Origin: JAWCQZ01 sp964486625
GTDB lineage: Archaea > Halobacteriota > Syntropharchaeia > JACQPP01
NCBI GenBank assembly: GCA_964486625.1
Contig: CAZANW010000018.1
Span: forward strand, 1-29,632
DNA: 29,632 nucleotides
Direction: 5' to 3'
In this document: positions 8,154 through 15,615 of the stretch, piece after piece
Layout: each line of letters begins with the position of its first letter
Position numbering within the stretch: the stretch's first letter is position 1
Position numbers and translations under genes: made by a program
The notes under the pieces: generated by a model
What the model was told of the DNA's origin: nothing
What the model saw: the letters and a program-made list of their open reading frames with translations, nothing else
Database searches by the model: none

Positions 8154-8531
8154 TCACGGGGCCCCTTTTAACCCTTCTGCCACGGGCATCCATCGCCGGG
8201 CGCCCCGGACGGTCCCCGAGACGCCGACGACCCGGACCGCCACGGGTCGCCCCTCCACCTCCCGGAGGACCGTCAGGGCGGCCCGGGCCTCGTCGGCCCG
8301 CTCCCGGACGGCCCGCAGGAGCACGCGGCTCCGCGGGCCCTCCGGGCCGGGGAGGGGGGCCCACGCCTCGACCCGGGCGTCCACGGCCGCCGCCCCGGAG
8401 TCCCCGAACAGGTCGCGGACCTCGCGCCGGAGGGCCGGGGCGAACGCCTCGGCCGGAACCGGGACCGTGGAGGAGACCTCGGCCACCAGGTAGCGCCGGC
8501 GGGGGCGCAGGGAGGGCTGGGAGCGCTTCAT
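8154..8531 (-). CDS. rnp2: Ribonuclease P protein component 2 (Pop5)
   Basis: This 125-residue protein matches Pop5, which together with Rpp30 supports the catalytic domain of archaeal RNase P RNA in 5' maturation of tRNA. Support comes from the basic start RPRRRYLVAEV, the middle EEVRDLFG-type helix, and above all the C-terminal RVVGVSGTVRGARRW segment that marks the family. The position directly before psmA and SBDS is the standard archaeal arrangement. The start at 8531 has an ATTATCC box about 26 nt upstream, so transcription of the three-gene unit probably begins here without a leader. Confidence 0.88.
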   Translation of the reverse strand: MKRSQPSLRPRRRYLVAEVSSTVPVPAEAFAPALRREVRDLFGDSGAAAVDARVEAWAPLPGPEGPRSRVLLRAVRERADEARAALTVLREVEGRPVAVRVVGVSGTVRGARRWMPVAEGLKGAP

Positions 8532-8553
8532 CGCCCCCCATGGCCGGAAAAGC

Positions 8554-8560
8554 GGATAAT
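8554..8560 (-). promoter_or_regulatory. TATA-like box of the rnp2-psmA-sdo1 unit
   Basis: The minus strand reads ATTATCC, centred about 26 nt upstream of the ATG at 8531. A 16-nt perfect inverted repeat (8565-8580) separates it from the divergent TATA-like box at 8593-8598. Confidence 0.45.
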
Positions 8561-8564
8561 GCCA

Positions 8565-8580
8565 CCGGGTTCCGACCCGG
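8565..8580. repeat. Inverted repeat between divergent promoters
   Basis: CCGGGT, the four bases TCCG, then ACCCGG form a perfect 6-bp stem. It lies between the oppositely facing TATA-like boxes of rnp2 and the propeller gene. It could be an operator or chance in G+C-rich DNA. It resembles a tRNA T-arm but no tRNA can be built around it. Confidence 0.3.
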
Positions 8581-8592
8581 GACAGAAAGTTG

Positions 8593-8598
8593 TTTAAG
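8593..8598 (+). promoter_or_regulatory. TATA-like box of the beta-propeller gene
   Basis: TTTAAG is centred about 26 nt upstream of the ATG at 8621. It decides between that ATG and the in-frame ATG at 8540, which lies upstream of the box. Confidence 0.55.
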
Positions 8599-8620
8599 AT
8601 GGACTTCGGGAGCCCTCATC

Positions 8621-9850
8621 ATGGCGGAAAAAACCGCTTTTGCGGTCCTTCTCGTGGCGTTTCTTCTCCTGGGAGTCTCGGCCGAGGCCCAGACCGTCCG
8701 GTGGTATCTGAGGACGAACGCCACCACGGTCAGCGTGGACGTTTCCGAGGGGAGCCGGTTCGTGGTGGAGGGCAGGTATTCCAGCCTCTTCCTCTATGAC
8801 TCGGCGGGGAACCTCGTGTGGGGCAAGAACCTGCCCGACGTCTCCCAGGTCGCCATCTCCCCGGACGCTGAGCACATCGCCGCGGCCGCGGGGAACAAGG
8901 TCCTCTTCTTCGACCGGGCGGGAACCCTCCTCTGGCAATACGGCGAGAGCGGAGCCAAGTTCGCCTATGTGGACGTTTCCCGCGACCGGGTCATCGGGGG
9001 CACCTCCGGCGGCCGCCTGGTGGCGCTCGACCCCCTCTCCGGGAGCGTCGCCTGGGCCAAGCCCCTCTGCTCCGGGGTCCGGGGCCTCTCCTTCTCGCCG
9101 GACGGGAAGCAAATCGCCGCGGCCGCCTCGACCTGCGTCTACCTTTTCGATTCCCTGGGCAACGAACTCCTGTCGAGGAATTCCGATGACGAGGCCACCG
9201 CCGCGGCCGGCGGAAGGGACCGCATCGCCTACGGGGTGAGAGGGGGGGCCCTCATCTCCGCGGCCATGCGCGCCTTCTCCTGGAGGGTGGCGACGGGCAC
9301 CCCGCCGGTGGCCCTCTCGATGGCCCCCGAGGGGTGGTTCTTCATGGCCTCGGGGTGGGACCTCTACCTGGTGAGCGACGGCGGCAGCGTCCTGAAGCAG
9401 TGGGTCTCGCCGGACCCGGACCAGACGGGCCCCATCTCGGCGGCCGCCCTCTCCCCTGACGGGTCGGCCCTGGTTTTCGCCGTGCCCTTCAACCTGACCC
9501 TGTGGACGAATCTCCCGGCTCCTCCGCCGGCGGCCCCGCCCCCGTCCCCGTCGCCTGCCGCCACCCGGAGCCGGGTTTATGTGTGCCCGGATGGGAGCAC
9601 GGTGGACGACCCCGCTCTCTGCCCGCGCGCGGCGAGCCCGACCCCGTCCCCAACCCCATCCCCCGCAGCCTCTCCAGCCGCCTCCGCCCCGCCCCCGCCG
9701 CCCGGCCCCGGGTTGCCGCCGATTCCCGTGGTCCCCATCGCGGCGGTTGCCCTCGGAATCGCGGCCGCCGTCTTCGGAATCCGCTGGGCCCGGAAGAACC
9801 GGGAGGCCATCGACCGCTGGCGGCTGCAGCGGCGGATGCGGAGAATATAG
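8621..9850 (+). CDS. Membrane-anchored extracellular beta-propeller protein
   Basis: From the ATG at 8621 the protein has 409 residues. It has a clear signal peptide (hydrophobic 6-20, cleavage near SAEAQ), a propeller of WD40/PQQ-like blades and a Pro-rich stalk. A membrane helix (VVPIAAVALGIAAAVFGI) and a basic cytoplasmic tail end it. Blade motifs include ISPDAEHIAAA, FSPDGKQIAAAA and LSPDGSALVFA with DxxGxLLW-type turns. Within the stalk lies a short paired-cysteine motif (codons at 9584-9586 and 9620-9622; CPDGSTVDDPALC). It is probably a surface binding or sensing protein of type I topology. The ligand cannot be told. An upstream in-frame ATG at 8540 would add 27 residues but would put the signal peptide inside the protein and lies upstream of the TATA-like box. 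Confidence 0.85.
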   Translation: MAEKTAFAVLLVAFLLLGVSAEAQTVRWYLRTNATTVSVDVSEGSRFVVEGRYSSLFLYDSAGNLVWGKNLPDVSQVAISPDAEHIAAAAGNKVLFFDRAGTLLWQYGESGAKFAYVDVSRDRVIGGTSGGRLVALDPLSGSVAWAKPLCSGVRGLSFSPDGKQIAAAASTCVYLFDSLGNELLSRNSDDEATAAAGGRDRIAYGVRGGALISAAMRAFSWRVATGTPPVALSMAPEGWFFMASGWDLYLVSDGGSVLKQWVSPDPDQTGPISAAALSPDGSALVFAVPFNLTLWTNLPAPPPAAPPPSPSPAATRSRVYVCPDGSTVDDPALCPRAASPTPSPTPSPAASPAASAPPPPPGPGLPPIPVVPIAAVALGIAAAVFGIRWARKNREAIDRWRLQRRMRRI

Positions 9851-9866
9851 AAGGCGAAGGTGAGTG

Positions 9867-9872
9867 TTAAAT
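9867..9872 (+). promoter_or_regulatory. TATA box of the EF-2 gene
   Basis: TTAAAT lies about 26 nt upstream of the ATG at 9896, within an A+T-rich patch that begins just after the propeller gene stop. This is consistent with a leaderless EF-2 message. Confidence 0.55.
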
Positions 9873-9895
9873 AGGGGGGCCGCCACTTCCGGCGG

Positions 9896-12088
9896 ATGAC
9901 CCTGAAGCAGCGCATCGCCGACAGCGCGCAGGCCCTCATGGGGCAGCGGGAGCACATCCGGAACATGGGCATCATCGCCCACATCGACCATGGGAAGACC
10001 ACCTTCTCCGACACCCTGGTGGCCGGGGCGGGCCTCATCTCCCAGGAGCTGGCGGGCCAGCAGCTCTACACCGACTACTACGAACTGGAGCAGCAGCGGG
10101 GCATCACCATCAACGCCGCCAACGTCTCCATGGTCCACGAGTATGACGGGCAGGAGTATCTCATCAACCTCATCGACACCCCGGGCCACGTGGACTTCGG
10201 CGGCGACGTCACCCGCGCCATGCGGGCCGTGGACGGGGCCATCGTCCTGGTGGACGCCGTGGAGGGGCCGATGCCCCAGACCGAGACGGTGCTCCGCCAG
10301 GCGCTCCGGGAGAACGTGCGGCCGGTGCTCTTCATCAACAAGATTGACCGCCTGGTCAACGAACTCAAGCTCGACAGGGAGGCCATGAAGGTCCGCTTGG
10401 GGACCGTCATCGACAAGGTCAACAGCATCATCAAGTCCATCAACCCCGCCAAGTACGAGGCGGGGTGGCGGGTGCGGCCCGAGGAGGGGACGGTGGCCTT
10501 CGGCTCCGCGCTCCACAAGTTCGCCATCTCGGTCCCCATGATGAAGAAAACGGGCATCGGGTTCAACGAGCTCTCCGACCACCTCAAGAGGGGGGCGGTG
10601 AAGGAACTGGCCCAGAAGTCCCCCCTCCACACGGTCATCCTCGACATGGTGGTCCACCACCTGCCGAACCCCCTCCAGGCCCAGAAAGAGCGCATCCCGG
10701 TCATCTGGAAGGGGGACGCCAACTCCGACGTGGCCAGGTCCATGGTCGCCTGCGACGCCAAGGGGCCCCTCGCCTTCATGGTCACCGACATCACCGTGGA
10801 CCCCCACGCGGGGGAAATCGCTACGGGGCGCCTCTTCTCGGGGAGCCTCAAGCGGGGCCTGGAGGTCCACGTCTCGGGCTACGGGAAGCCGGTGAAGGTC
10901 CAGCAGGTGGGCATCTACATCGGCCCCGACCGGCTCGAAGTGGAGGAGATTCCCGCCGGGAACATCGCTTCGGTCACCGGCCTCCGGGAGGCCGTGGCGG
11001 GCTCCACCGTGTCCGCCCCGGGCCCCATGACCCACTTCGAGTCCATCCGCTACACCTCGGAGCCGGTGGTCACCAAGGCCGTGGAGGCCAAGGACCCCCG
11101 GAACCTCCCGAAGCTCATCGAGGTCCTGCGGGCCATCCAGAAGGAGGACCCCACGGTCCGCGTCCAGATTGACGAGGAGACCGGCGAGCACCTCATCGCC
11201 GGCATGGGGGAGCTCCACCTCGAAATCATCGAGTACAAGATTTCCCACGACAAGGGCGTCGCCGTCGAGACCAGCCCCCCCATCGTGGTTTACCGGGAGG
11301 CGGTCAAAGGAGCGTCGCCCGAGGCCTTCGAGGGCGTCTCCCCGAATCGGCACAACCGGTTCTACTTCATCGCCGAGCCCCTGCCCGGGAAGGCGGTCGA
11401 GCTCATCCGCTCCGGGGCCGTGACCACCGACCAGCAGGAGCTGGAGCGGCGGAAACTCCTCATGGAGGCGGGCATGGACAAGGACGAGGCCAAGAACATC
11501 GTGGAGATCTACGAGGGGAACATGTTCGTGAACATGACCAAGGGTGTCCTCCAGATGCGCGAGGTCGAGGAACTCCTCCTGGAGGGATTCCACGACGCGA
11601 TGAACAACGGCCCCCTCGCCAAGGAGCGGTGCCAGGGCGTGAAGGTCAAACTGATGGACATCAAGCTCCACGAGGACGCGGTCCACCGGGGCCCCGCTCA
11701 GGTCATCCCCGCGGTCCGGAACGCCGTCCGGGGCTCCATCATGACCGCGGACCCGACTCTCCTGGAACCCCTGCAGAACGTCTTCATCCAGGCCCCCCAG
11801 GGCCTCATGGGCAACGTGACCAAGGAAATCTCGGCCCGCCGGGGGCAAATTCTCGACGTCTCGATGGAGGGGGACTCGGCCATCGTCCGGGGCAAGGCGC
11901 CCGTGGCCGAACTCTTCGGATTCGCCGGGGACATCCGGGGGGCCACCGAGGGGCGGGCCCTCTGGTCCACCGAGCACGCGGGCTTCGAGGAGGTTCCTCA
12001 GGGGCTGCAGCCCGAGGTCCTGAGGAAAATCCGGGAGCGGAAAGGCCTCAAACTGGAGGACCCCAAGCCGTCCGACTTCGCCGCTTGA
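9896..12088 (+). CDS. fusA: Translation elongation factor 2 (aEF-2)
   Basis: EF-2 drives ribosomal translocation with GTP. The 730-residue protein is full length. The GTPase domain shows AHIDHGKTT (near residue 28), DTPGHVDFGGDV and NKID. Later domains end with the typical KLEDPKPSDF tail. His597 in HEDAVHRGPAQ is at the diphthamide site, so the usual post-translational modification is expected. The start is the first ATG of the conserved MTLKQRI region, 26 nt after a TTAAAT box. No inteins or frameshifts are seen. It is followed after 55 bp by EF-1 alpha, which has its own promoter-like box. Confidence 0.98.
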   Translation: MTLKQRIADSAQALMGQREHIRNMGIIAHIDHGKTTFSDTLVAGAGLISQELAGQQLYTDYYELEQQRGITINAANVSMVHEYDGQEYLINLIDTPGHVDFGGDVTRAMRAVDGAIVLVDAVEGPMPQTETVLRQALRENVRPVLFINKIDRLVNELKLDREAMKVRLGTVIDKVNSIIKSINPAKYEAGWRVRPEEGTVAFGSALHKFAISVPMMKKTGIGFNELSDHLKRGAVKELAQKSPLHTVILDMVVHHLPNPLQAQKERIPVIWKGDANSDVARSMVACDAKGPLAFMVTDITVDPHAGEIATGRLFSGSLKRGLEVHVSGYGKPVKVQQVGIYIGPDRLEVEEIPAGNIASVTGLREAVAGSTVSAPGPMTHFESIRYTSEPVVTKAVEAKDPRNLPKLIEVLRAIQKEDPTVRVQIDEETGEHLIAGMGELHLEIIEYKISHDKGVAVETSPPIVVYREAVKGASPEAFEGVSPNRHNRFYFIAEPLPGKAVELIRSGAVTTDQQELERRKLLMEAGMDKDEAKNIVEIYEGNMFVNMTKGVLQMREVEELLLEGFHDAMNNGPLAKERCQGVKVKLMDIKLHEDAVHRGPAQVIPAVRNAVRGSIMTADPTLLEPLQNVFIQAPQGLMGNVTKEISARRGQILDVSMEGDSAIVRGKAPVAELFGFAGDIRGATEGRALWSTEHAGFEEVPQGLQPEVLRKIRERKGLKLEDPKPSDFAA

Positions 12089-12109
12089 CCCCTCGGGAGC
12101 CCGGAAACC

Positions 12110-12116
12110 TTTAATA
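12110..12116 (+). promoter_or_regulatory. TATA-like box of the EF-1 alpha gene
   Basis: TTTAATA is centred about 31 nt upstream of the ATG at 12144 and only 13 nt from the upstream in-frame GTG at 12126. It therefore favours the ATG start. Confidence 0.55.
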
Positions 12117-12143
12117 GTCTCCATAGTGGACTCGGTGGAATCC

Positions 12144-13424
12144 ATGGCCGCCAAGCCCCACATGAACCTCGCCACCATCGGCCACGTGGACGCTGGCAAG
12201 TCCACCTTGGTCGGGCGGCTCCTCATGGAGACCGGGGTCATCCCGCAGCACGTCATCGAGGACTACCGCAAGAAGGCGAAGGACATCGGCAAGGACACCT
12301 TCGAGTTCGCCTGGACCATGGACACCCTGAAGGAGGAGCGGGAGCGCGGCGTCACGATTGACGTGAGCCACACCCGTTTCGACACCGAGAAATACTACTT
12401 CACCATCATCGACTGCCCCGGCCACCGCGACTTCGTCAAGAACATGATTACCGGGGCCTCCCAGGCCGACGCCGCCATCCTCGTGGTCTCCGGGAAGCAG
12501 GGCGAGGGGGTCCAGGAGCAGACGAAGGAGCACATTTTCCTCTCCCGGACCCTGGGCATCACGCAGTTGATTGTCTTCCTCAACAAGATGGACACCACCA
12601 ACTACGACCAGAAGCGGTTTGAAGAGGTCAAGACCGAGGTGACCCAGTACCTCCAGCGCTCCGGCTTCAAGATTCCCGAGGTGGTGTTCATCCCCGGCTC
12701 CGCCTACAAGGGGGACAACATCGCCAAGTCCAGCGGCAACACGCCCTGGTACAAGGGACCCACCCTCCTGGCGGCCCTCGACGCCCTCAAGGTCCCCGAC
12801 AAGCCCGTGGACAAGCCCTTGCGGCTCCCCATCCAGGACGTCTACACCATCGAGGGCGTCGGGACCGTGCCGGTGGGGCGGGTGGAAACGGGCAAATTGA
12901 AGCCGGGGGACAAAGTCGTCATCAACCCCGACAAGATTGAGGCCGAGGTCCGGGACGTCGAGATGCACCACGAGAAGATTCCCGAGGCCCTCCCCCACGA
13001 CAACATCGGGTTCAACCTGCGCATCGACAAGGACGTGGCCAAGAAACTGAAGCGGGGCCACGTGGCCGGGCCCATGAGCAGCCCCCCGACCGTGGTCGAG
13101 GAGTTCACCGCCCAGATTGTGGTCCTGAACCACCCCACGGTCATCTCGAAGGGATACACCCCGGTGTTCCACATCCACACCGCCCAGGTGGCCTGCGAAA
13201 TCACGGAAATCCTGAAGAAAATCGACCCCAAGACCGGCGGGACCCTGGCCGAGAAGCCCGACAGCATCAAGAACGGCGACGCGGCCATCATCCAGGTCCG
13301 GCCCACCAAGGCCATGGTGGTGGAGAAGGCCAAGGACTTCCCGCCCCTGGGCCGGTTCGCCATGCGGGACATGGGCCAGACCGTGGCCGCCGGGCTGGTC
13401 ATCGACGTGAAGGCGAAGGCGTAG
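12144..13424 (+). CDS. tuf: Translation elongation factor 1-alpha
   Basis: EF-1 alpha delivers aminoacyl-tRNA to the ribosome. The 426-residue protein has GHVDAGKST at 13-21, the ERERGVTIDVSH switch, DCPGHRDFVKNMITGASQAD, and NKMD. The three-domain layout of the family follows, ending MRDMGQTVAAGLVIDVKAKA. I chose the ATG at 12144 rather than the in-frame GTG at 12126. The ATG gives the family's normal N-terminus (MAAKPHMNLATIGHVD), and the GTG is too close to the TTTAATA box. EF-2, EF-1 alpha and uS10 in this order form a common archaeal translation cluster. Confidence 0.97.
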   Translation: MAAKPHMNLATIGHVDAGKSTLVGRLLMETGVIPQHVIEDYRKKAKDIGKDTFEFAWTMDTLKEERERGVTIDVSHTRFDTEKYYFTIIDCPGHRDFVKNMITGASQADAAILVVSGKQGEGVQEQTKEHIFLSRTLGITQLIVFLNKMDTTNYDQKRFEEVKTEVTQYLQRSGFKIPEVVFIPGSAYKGDNIAKSSGNTPWYKGPTLLAALDALKVPDKPVDKPLRLPIQDVYTIEGVGTVPVGRVETGKLKPGDKVVINPDKIEAEVRDVEMHHEKIPEALPHDNIGFNLRIDKDVAKKLKRGHVAGPMSSPPTVVEEFTAQIVVLNHPTVISKGYTPVFHIHTAQVACEITEILKKIDPKTGGTLAEKPDSIKNGDAAIIQVRPTKAMVVEKAKDFPPLGRFAMRDMGQTVAAGLVIDVKAKA

Positions 13425-13460
13425 GCGCGCGCTCTTCCTGTCCCTTCTCAAACCGCAGGT

Positions 13461-13466
13461 CTTATG
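13461..13466 (+). promoter_or_regulatory. Possible TATA-like box before uS10
   Basis: CTTATG is centred about 30 nt upstream of the ATG at 13493. It is weak and may be chance, since uS10 is often cotranscribed with EF-1 alpha. Confidence 0.3.
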
Positions 13467-13492
13467 TCCTGACGGGTTCTAAGCCGCCCCCC

Positions 13493-13795
13493 ATGGATGT
13501 CCGAATCCGCCTCTCCGGCACCGACCCCGTGACCCTGGACGGCCTCTGCAGGCAGGTCAAGGACATCGCCGGCCGGACCGGCGTGGACTGCAAGGGCCCC
13601 GTGCCGCTCCCCACCAAGCGGCTGATGGTTCCCGTCCGCAAGGGCCCGAGCGGCGAGGGGTCGGCCACCTGGGACCACTGGGAGATGCGGGTCCACAAGA
13701 GGCTCCTCATCCTGGAGGCGGACCAGCGGGCCCTCCAGCACATCAAGAGGCTGCAGATTCCGAAGGACGTGAACATCGAGATTGCGGTGCGATAG
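13493..13795 (+). CDS. rps10: 30S ribosomal protein uS10
   Basis: This 100-residue protein is the small-subunit head protein S10. It has the expected IRLSGTDPVTLDGLC start, the PLPTKRLMVPVRKGPSGEGS loop, the WEMRVHKRLLIL strand and a QIPKDVNIEIAVR end, which is the normal archaeal form. It is 68 bp downstream of EF-1 alpha. A run of five T directly after the stop (13796-13800) could act as a weak archaeal terminator, but the next gene begins only 28 bp later and may be cotranscribed. Confidence 0.97.
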   Translation: MDVRIRLSGTDPVTLDGLCRQVKDIAGRTGVDCKGPVPLPTKRLMVPVRKGPSGEGSATWDHWEMRVHKRLLILEADQRALQHIKRLQIPKDVNIEIAVR

Positions 13796-13823
13796 TTTTT
13801 GACGGCCGAAGCGACCTTTTTCC

Positions 13824-14624
13824 ATGGCGGCGCGGACGCGCGAGGAGCGGGTGGCCGTCGCGGCCGCACTGGCCGCCGGCCGGGTGGCCGCCGCGCGCTA
13901 CCGCGGGGGGTTCTCCGTCGCCAGCAAGGGGAACCCGAGGAACCTGGTGACCTCGGTGGACCGGGCCTGCCAGCGGGCGGTCCTCCGGACCCTCCGGGCG
14001 GCTTTCCCCCGGGCCCGGGTGATGGCCGAAGAGGACCCCGACGCCCTGCGGCAGGACCCCGGCGGCGAGTTGTGGCTCGTGGACCCCCTGGACGGGACCC
14101 TGAACTTCGTCCACGGCTGTCCCTTCTTCGCCCACGCGGTCGCGCTGGTCCGGGACGGGGTCCCGGTCGCCGCCGCCATCCACGCCCCCGCCACCCGGGA
14201 GACCTTCTCCGCCGCCCGGGGCCGCGGGGCCCGCCTCGGCGGGAGGCCCGTCCGCGTCACCTCCACGGGCCGCCTCCCCTGGAGCCTCCTGGCCACCGGC
14301 TTCCCCTACGACATCGAGAGCCGGTCCCCCCGGCGCCGGAACGTGCGGGAGTTCAACGCCTTCCTGCTGGCGAGCCAGGGGGTCCGCCGCCTCGGCTCGG
14401 CGGCCCTCGACCTGGCCTACGTGGCGGCCGGGGTTTTCGACGGCTACTGGGAGTTGGCCCTCTACCCCTGGGACGTGGCCGCGGGCGTCCTCCTGGTCGA
14501 GGAGGCGGGGGGGCGCGTCAGCGACCTCCGGGGGCGGCCGTTCGACCTCTTCGGCTCCCTGAATGGAATCCTGGCGAGCAACGGCCGGGTCCACCGGCGC
14601 ATGGTTTCGGTCCTGCAACGCTGA
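13824..14624 (+). CDS. Inositol monophosphatase-family phosphatase (IMPase/FBPase type)
   Basis: The 266-residue protein belongs to the Mg2+-dependent, lithium-sensitive phosphatase superfamily. The metal-binding residues are present: Glu69-Glu70, the DPLDGT motif with Asp87 and Asp90, and Asp217 in WDVAAGVLLVEEAGG. Archaeal members often act on both inositol-1-phosphate and fructose-1,6-bisphosphate, so the substrate is left open. The start at 13824 has no convincing TATA box, only T-rich tracts. Cotranscription with uS10 is therefore likely. The TGA overlaps the ATG of the next small gene (TGATG), which shows coupling. Confidence 0.92.
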   Translation: MAARTREERVAVAAALAAGRVAAARYRGGFSVASKGNPRNLVTSVDRACQRAVLRTLRAAFPRARVMAEEDPDALRQDPGGELWLVDPLDGTLNFVHGCPFFAHAVALVRDGVPVAAAIHAPATRETFSAARGRGARLGGRPVRVTSTGRLPWSLLATGFPYDIESRSPRRRNVREFNAFLLASQGVRRLGSAALDLAYVAAGVFDGYWELALYPWDVAAGVLLVEEAGGRVSDLRGRPFDLFGSLNGILASNGRVHRRMVSVLQR

Positions 14625-14860
14625 TGGCCCTATTCAAGCGCCGCCGGGCCGTCCCCTACGGCGAGGAGGAGGACCGGGTCGAGTTCCGGACCGACCTTCC
14701 GCTGAAACTCCGGTTCCTGTGGATTGACCTGAAGCACGCCCTCGCCTCGCGCCGTCCCCTCCGGCCCCTCCTGGTCCGGCTCCGGGAACTGCGGGAGGCC
14801 CGGGCCGAGAGGCGGAAGTGGGCGGAACTGGAACCGGGCCGGGAGTCCCGGAAGCGATGA
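14624..14860 (+). CDS. Small basic protein of unknown function (78 aa)
   Basis: A 78-residue, Arg- and Lys-rich protein lies between the phosphatase and the dehydrogenase. Its ATG overlaps the TGA of the phosphatase (TGATG), and its own TGA overlaps the ATG of the dehydrogenase (ATGA). This two-sided coupling is strong evidence that the frame is translated. It starts MALFKRRRAVPYGEEEDRVE, and the middle helix is amphipathic (LPLKLRFLWIDLKHAL). The last 30 residues are highly charged and probably helical. I see no signal peptide, metal site or known family. Confidence 0.7.
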   Translation: MALFKRRRAVPYGEEEDRVEFRTDLPLKLRFLWIDLKHALASRRPLRPLLVRLRELREARAERRKWAELEPGRESRKR

Positions 14861-15615
14861 AGGAGTTCGGCGGGCGGGTCGCCCTCGTCACCGGGGGTTC
14901 CCGGGGCATCGGCCGGGCCACGGCCCTGCGGCTCGGGGAGGCGGGGGCCGATGTGGCGGTGAACTACCTGCGGGCTCGCCGGGAGGCGGAGGAGGTCGTG
15001 CGGCGGCTGCGCGCCCTCGGGCGGCGGGCTGTGGCGGTGAGGGCCGACGTCTCCCGCGCCCGGGAGGTGGAGGCGATGGTCGGCCGCGTCGCGGAGGCGC
15101 TGGGTCCCCCGTCCATTCTGGTGAACAACGCGGGGATGATTGCCCGCGCCCTCACCCTCGAGGAACTGGACGAAGAGCGGTGGGACCGCACGGAGGAGGT
15201 GAACCTGAAAGGGGCCTACCTGGTCGCGCGGGCGGCGGCCCCCCGGATGAAAAGGGTCGCGGGCTCCAAGTCCATCATCAACGTATCGAGCATCGCCGGC
15301 GTGGCGCCCCTCTCGACGACGATTGCCTACGGGGTGGCGAAGGCGGGCCTCCTGATGCTCACGCGCCACCTCGCCCGGGAACTGGGGCCGGCCATCCGGG
15401 TCAACGCCGTGGCCCCCGGGTTCATCCGGACCGATTTCCACCGGGGCTCGCCGCCGGAGAGGCTGCGGCGGGTGGTGGAGCGGACGCCCCTGGGCCGGTG
15501 GGGGGAGCCGGAGGACGTGGCCGACGCCATCCTCTTCCTCGCGAGCGACCGGGCCTCTTTCGTCACCGGGCAGACTCTCGTGGTGGATGGCGGGCTCACC
15601 TACGCTTGGTTCTGA
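14857..15615 (+). CDS. Short-chain dehydrogenase/reductase (FabG-like)
   Basis: This 252-residue NAD(P)H-dependent oxidoreductase has the classical SDR marks: TGGSRGIG at 12-19, NNAG at 90-93, the catalytic Ser145 in NVSSIAG, and Tyr158/Lys162 in YGVAK. A typical C-terminus, FVTGQTLVVDGGLTYAWF, completes it. It resembles 3-oxoacyl reductases and glucose-dehydrogenase-like SDRs. Archaea lack a standard type II fatty acid synthase, so the FabG label should not be taken as function. The ATG at 14857 overlaps the preceding stop (ATGA). The last 16 bp overlap the convergent ccmF gene. Confidence 0.92.
   Translation: MKEFGGRVALVTGGSRGIGRATALRLGEAGADVAVNYLRARREAEEVVRRLRALGRRAVAVRADVSRAREVEAMVGRVAEALGPPSILVNNAGMIARALTLEELDEERWDRTEEVNLKGAYLVARAAAPRMKRVAGSKSIINVSSIAGVAPLSTTIAYGVAKAGLLMLTRHLARELGPAIRVNAVAPGFIRTDFHRGSPPERLRRVVERTPLGRWGEPEDVADAILFLASDRASFVTGQTLVVDGGLTYAWF

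Noticed and set aside
8562..8600. Possible tRNA because of a T-arm-like hairpin
   Set aside because: No acceptor stem, D-arm or anticodon arm can be formed around it.
12126..12143. GTG at 12126 as the EF-1 alpha start
   Set aside because: Only 13 nt from the TATA-like box and adds residues not usual in the family; ATG at 12144 preferred.
8594..12256. Very long minus-strand open frame opposite EF-2 and the propeller gene
   Set aside because: A shadow frame caused by high G+C. The plus strand encodes unmistakable EF-2. The minus product is low-complexity His/Asp/Gly/Val-rich with no family pattern.
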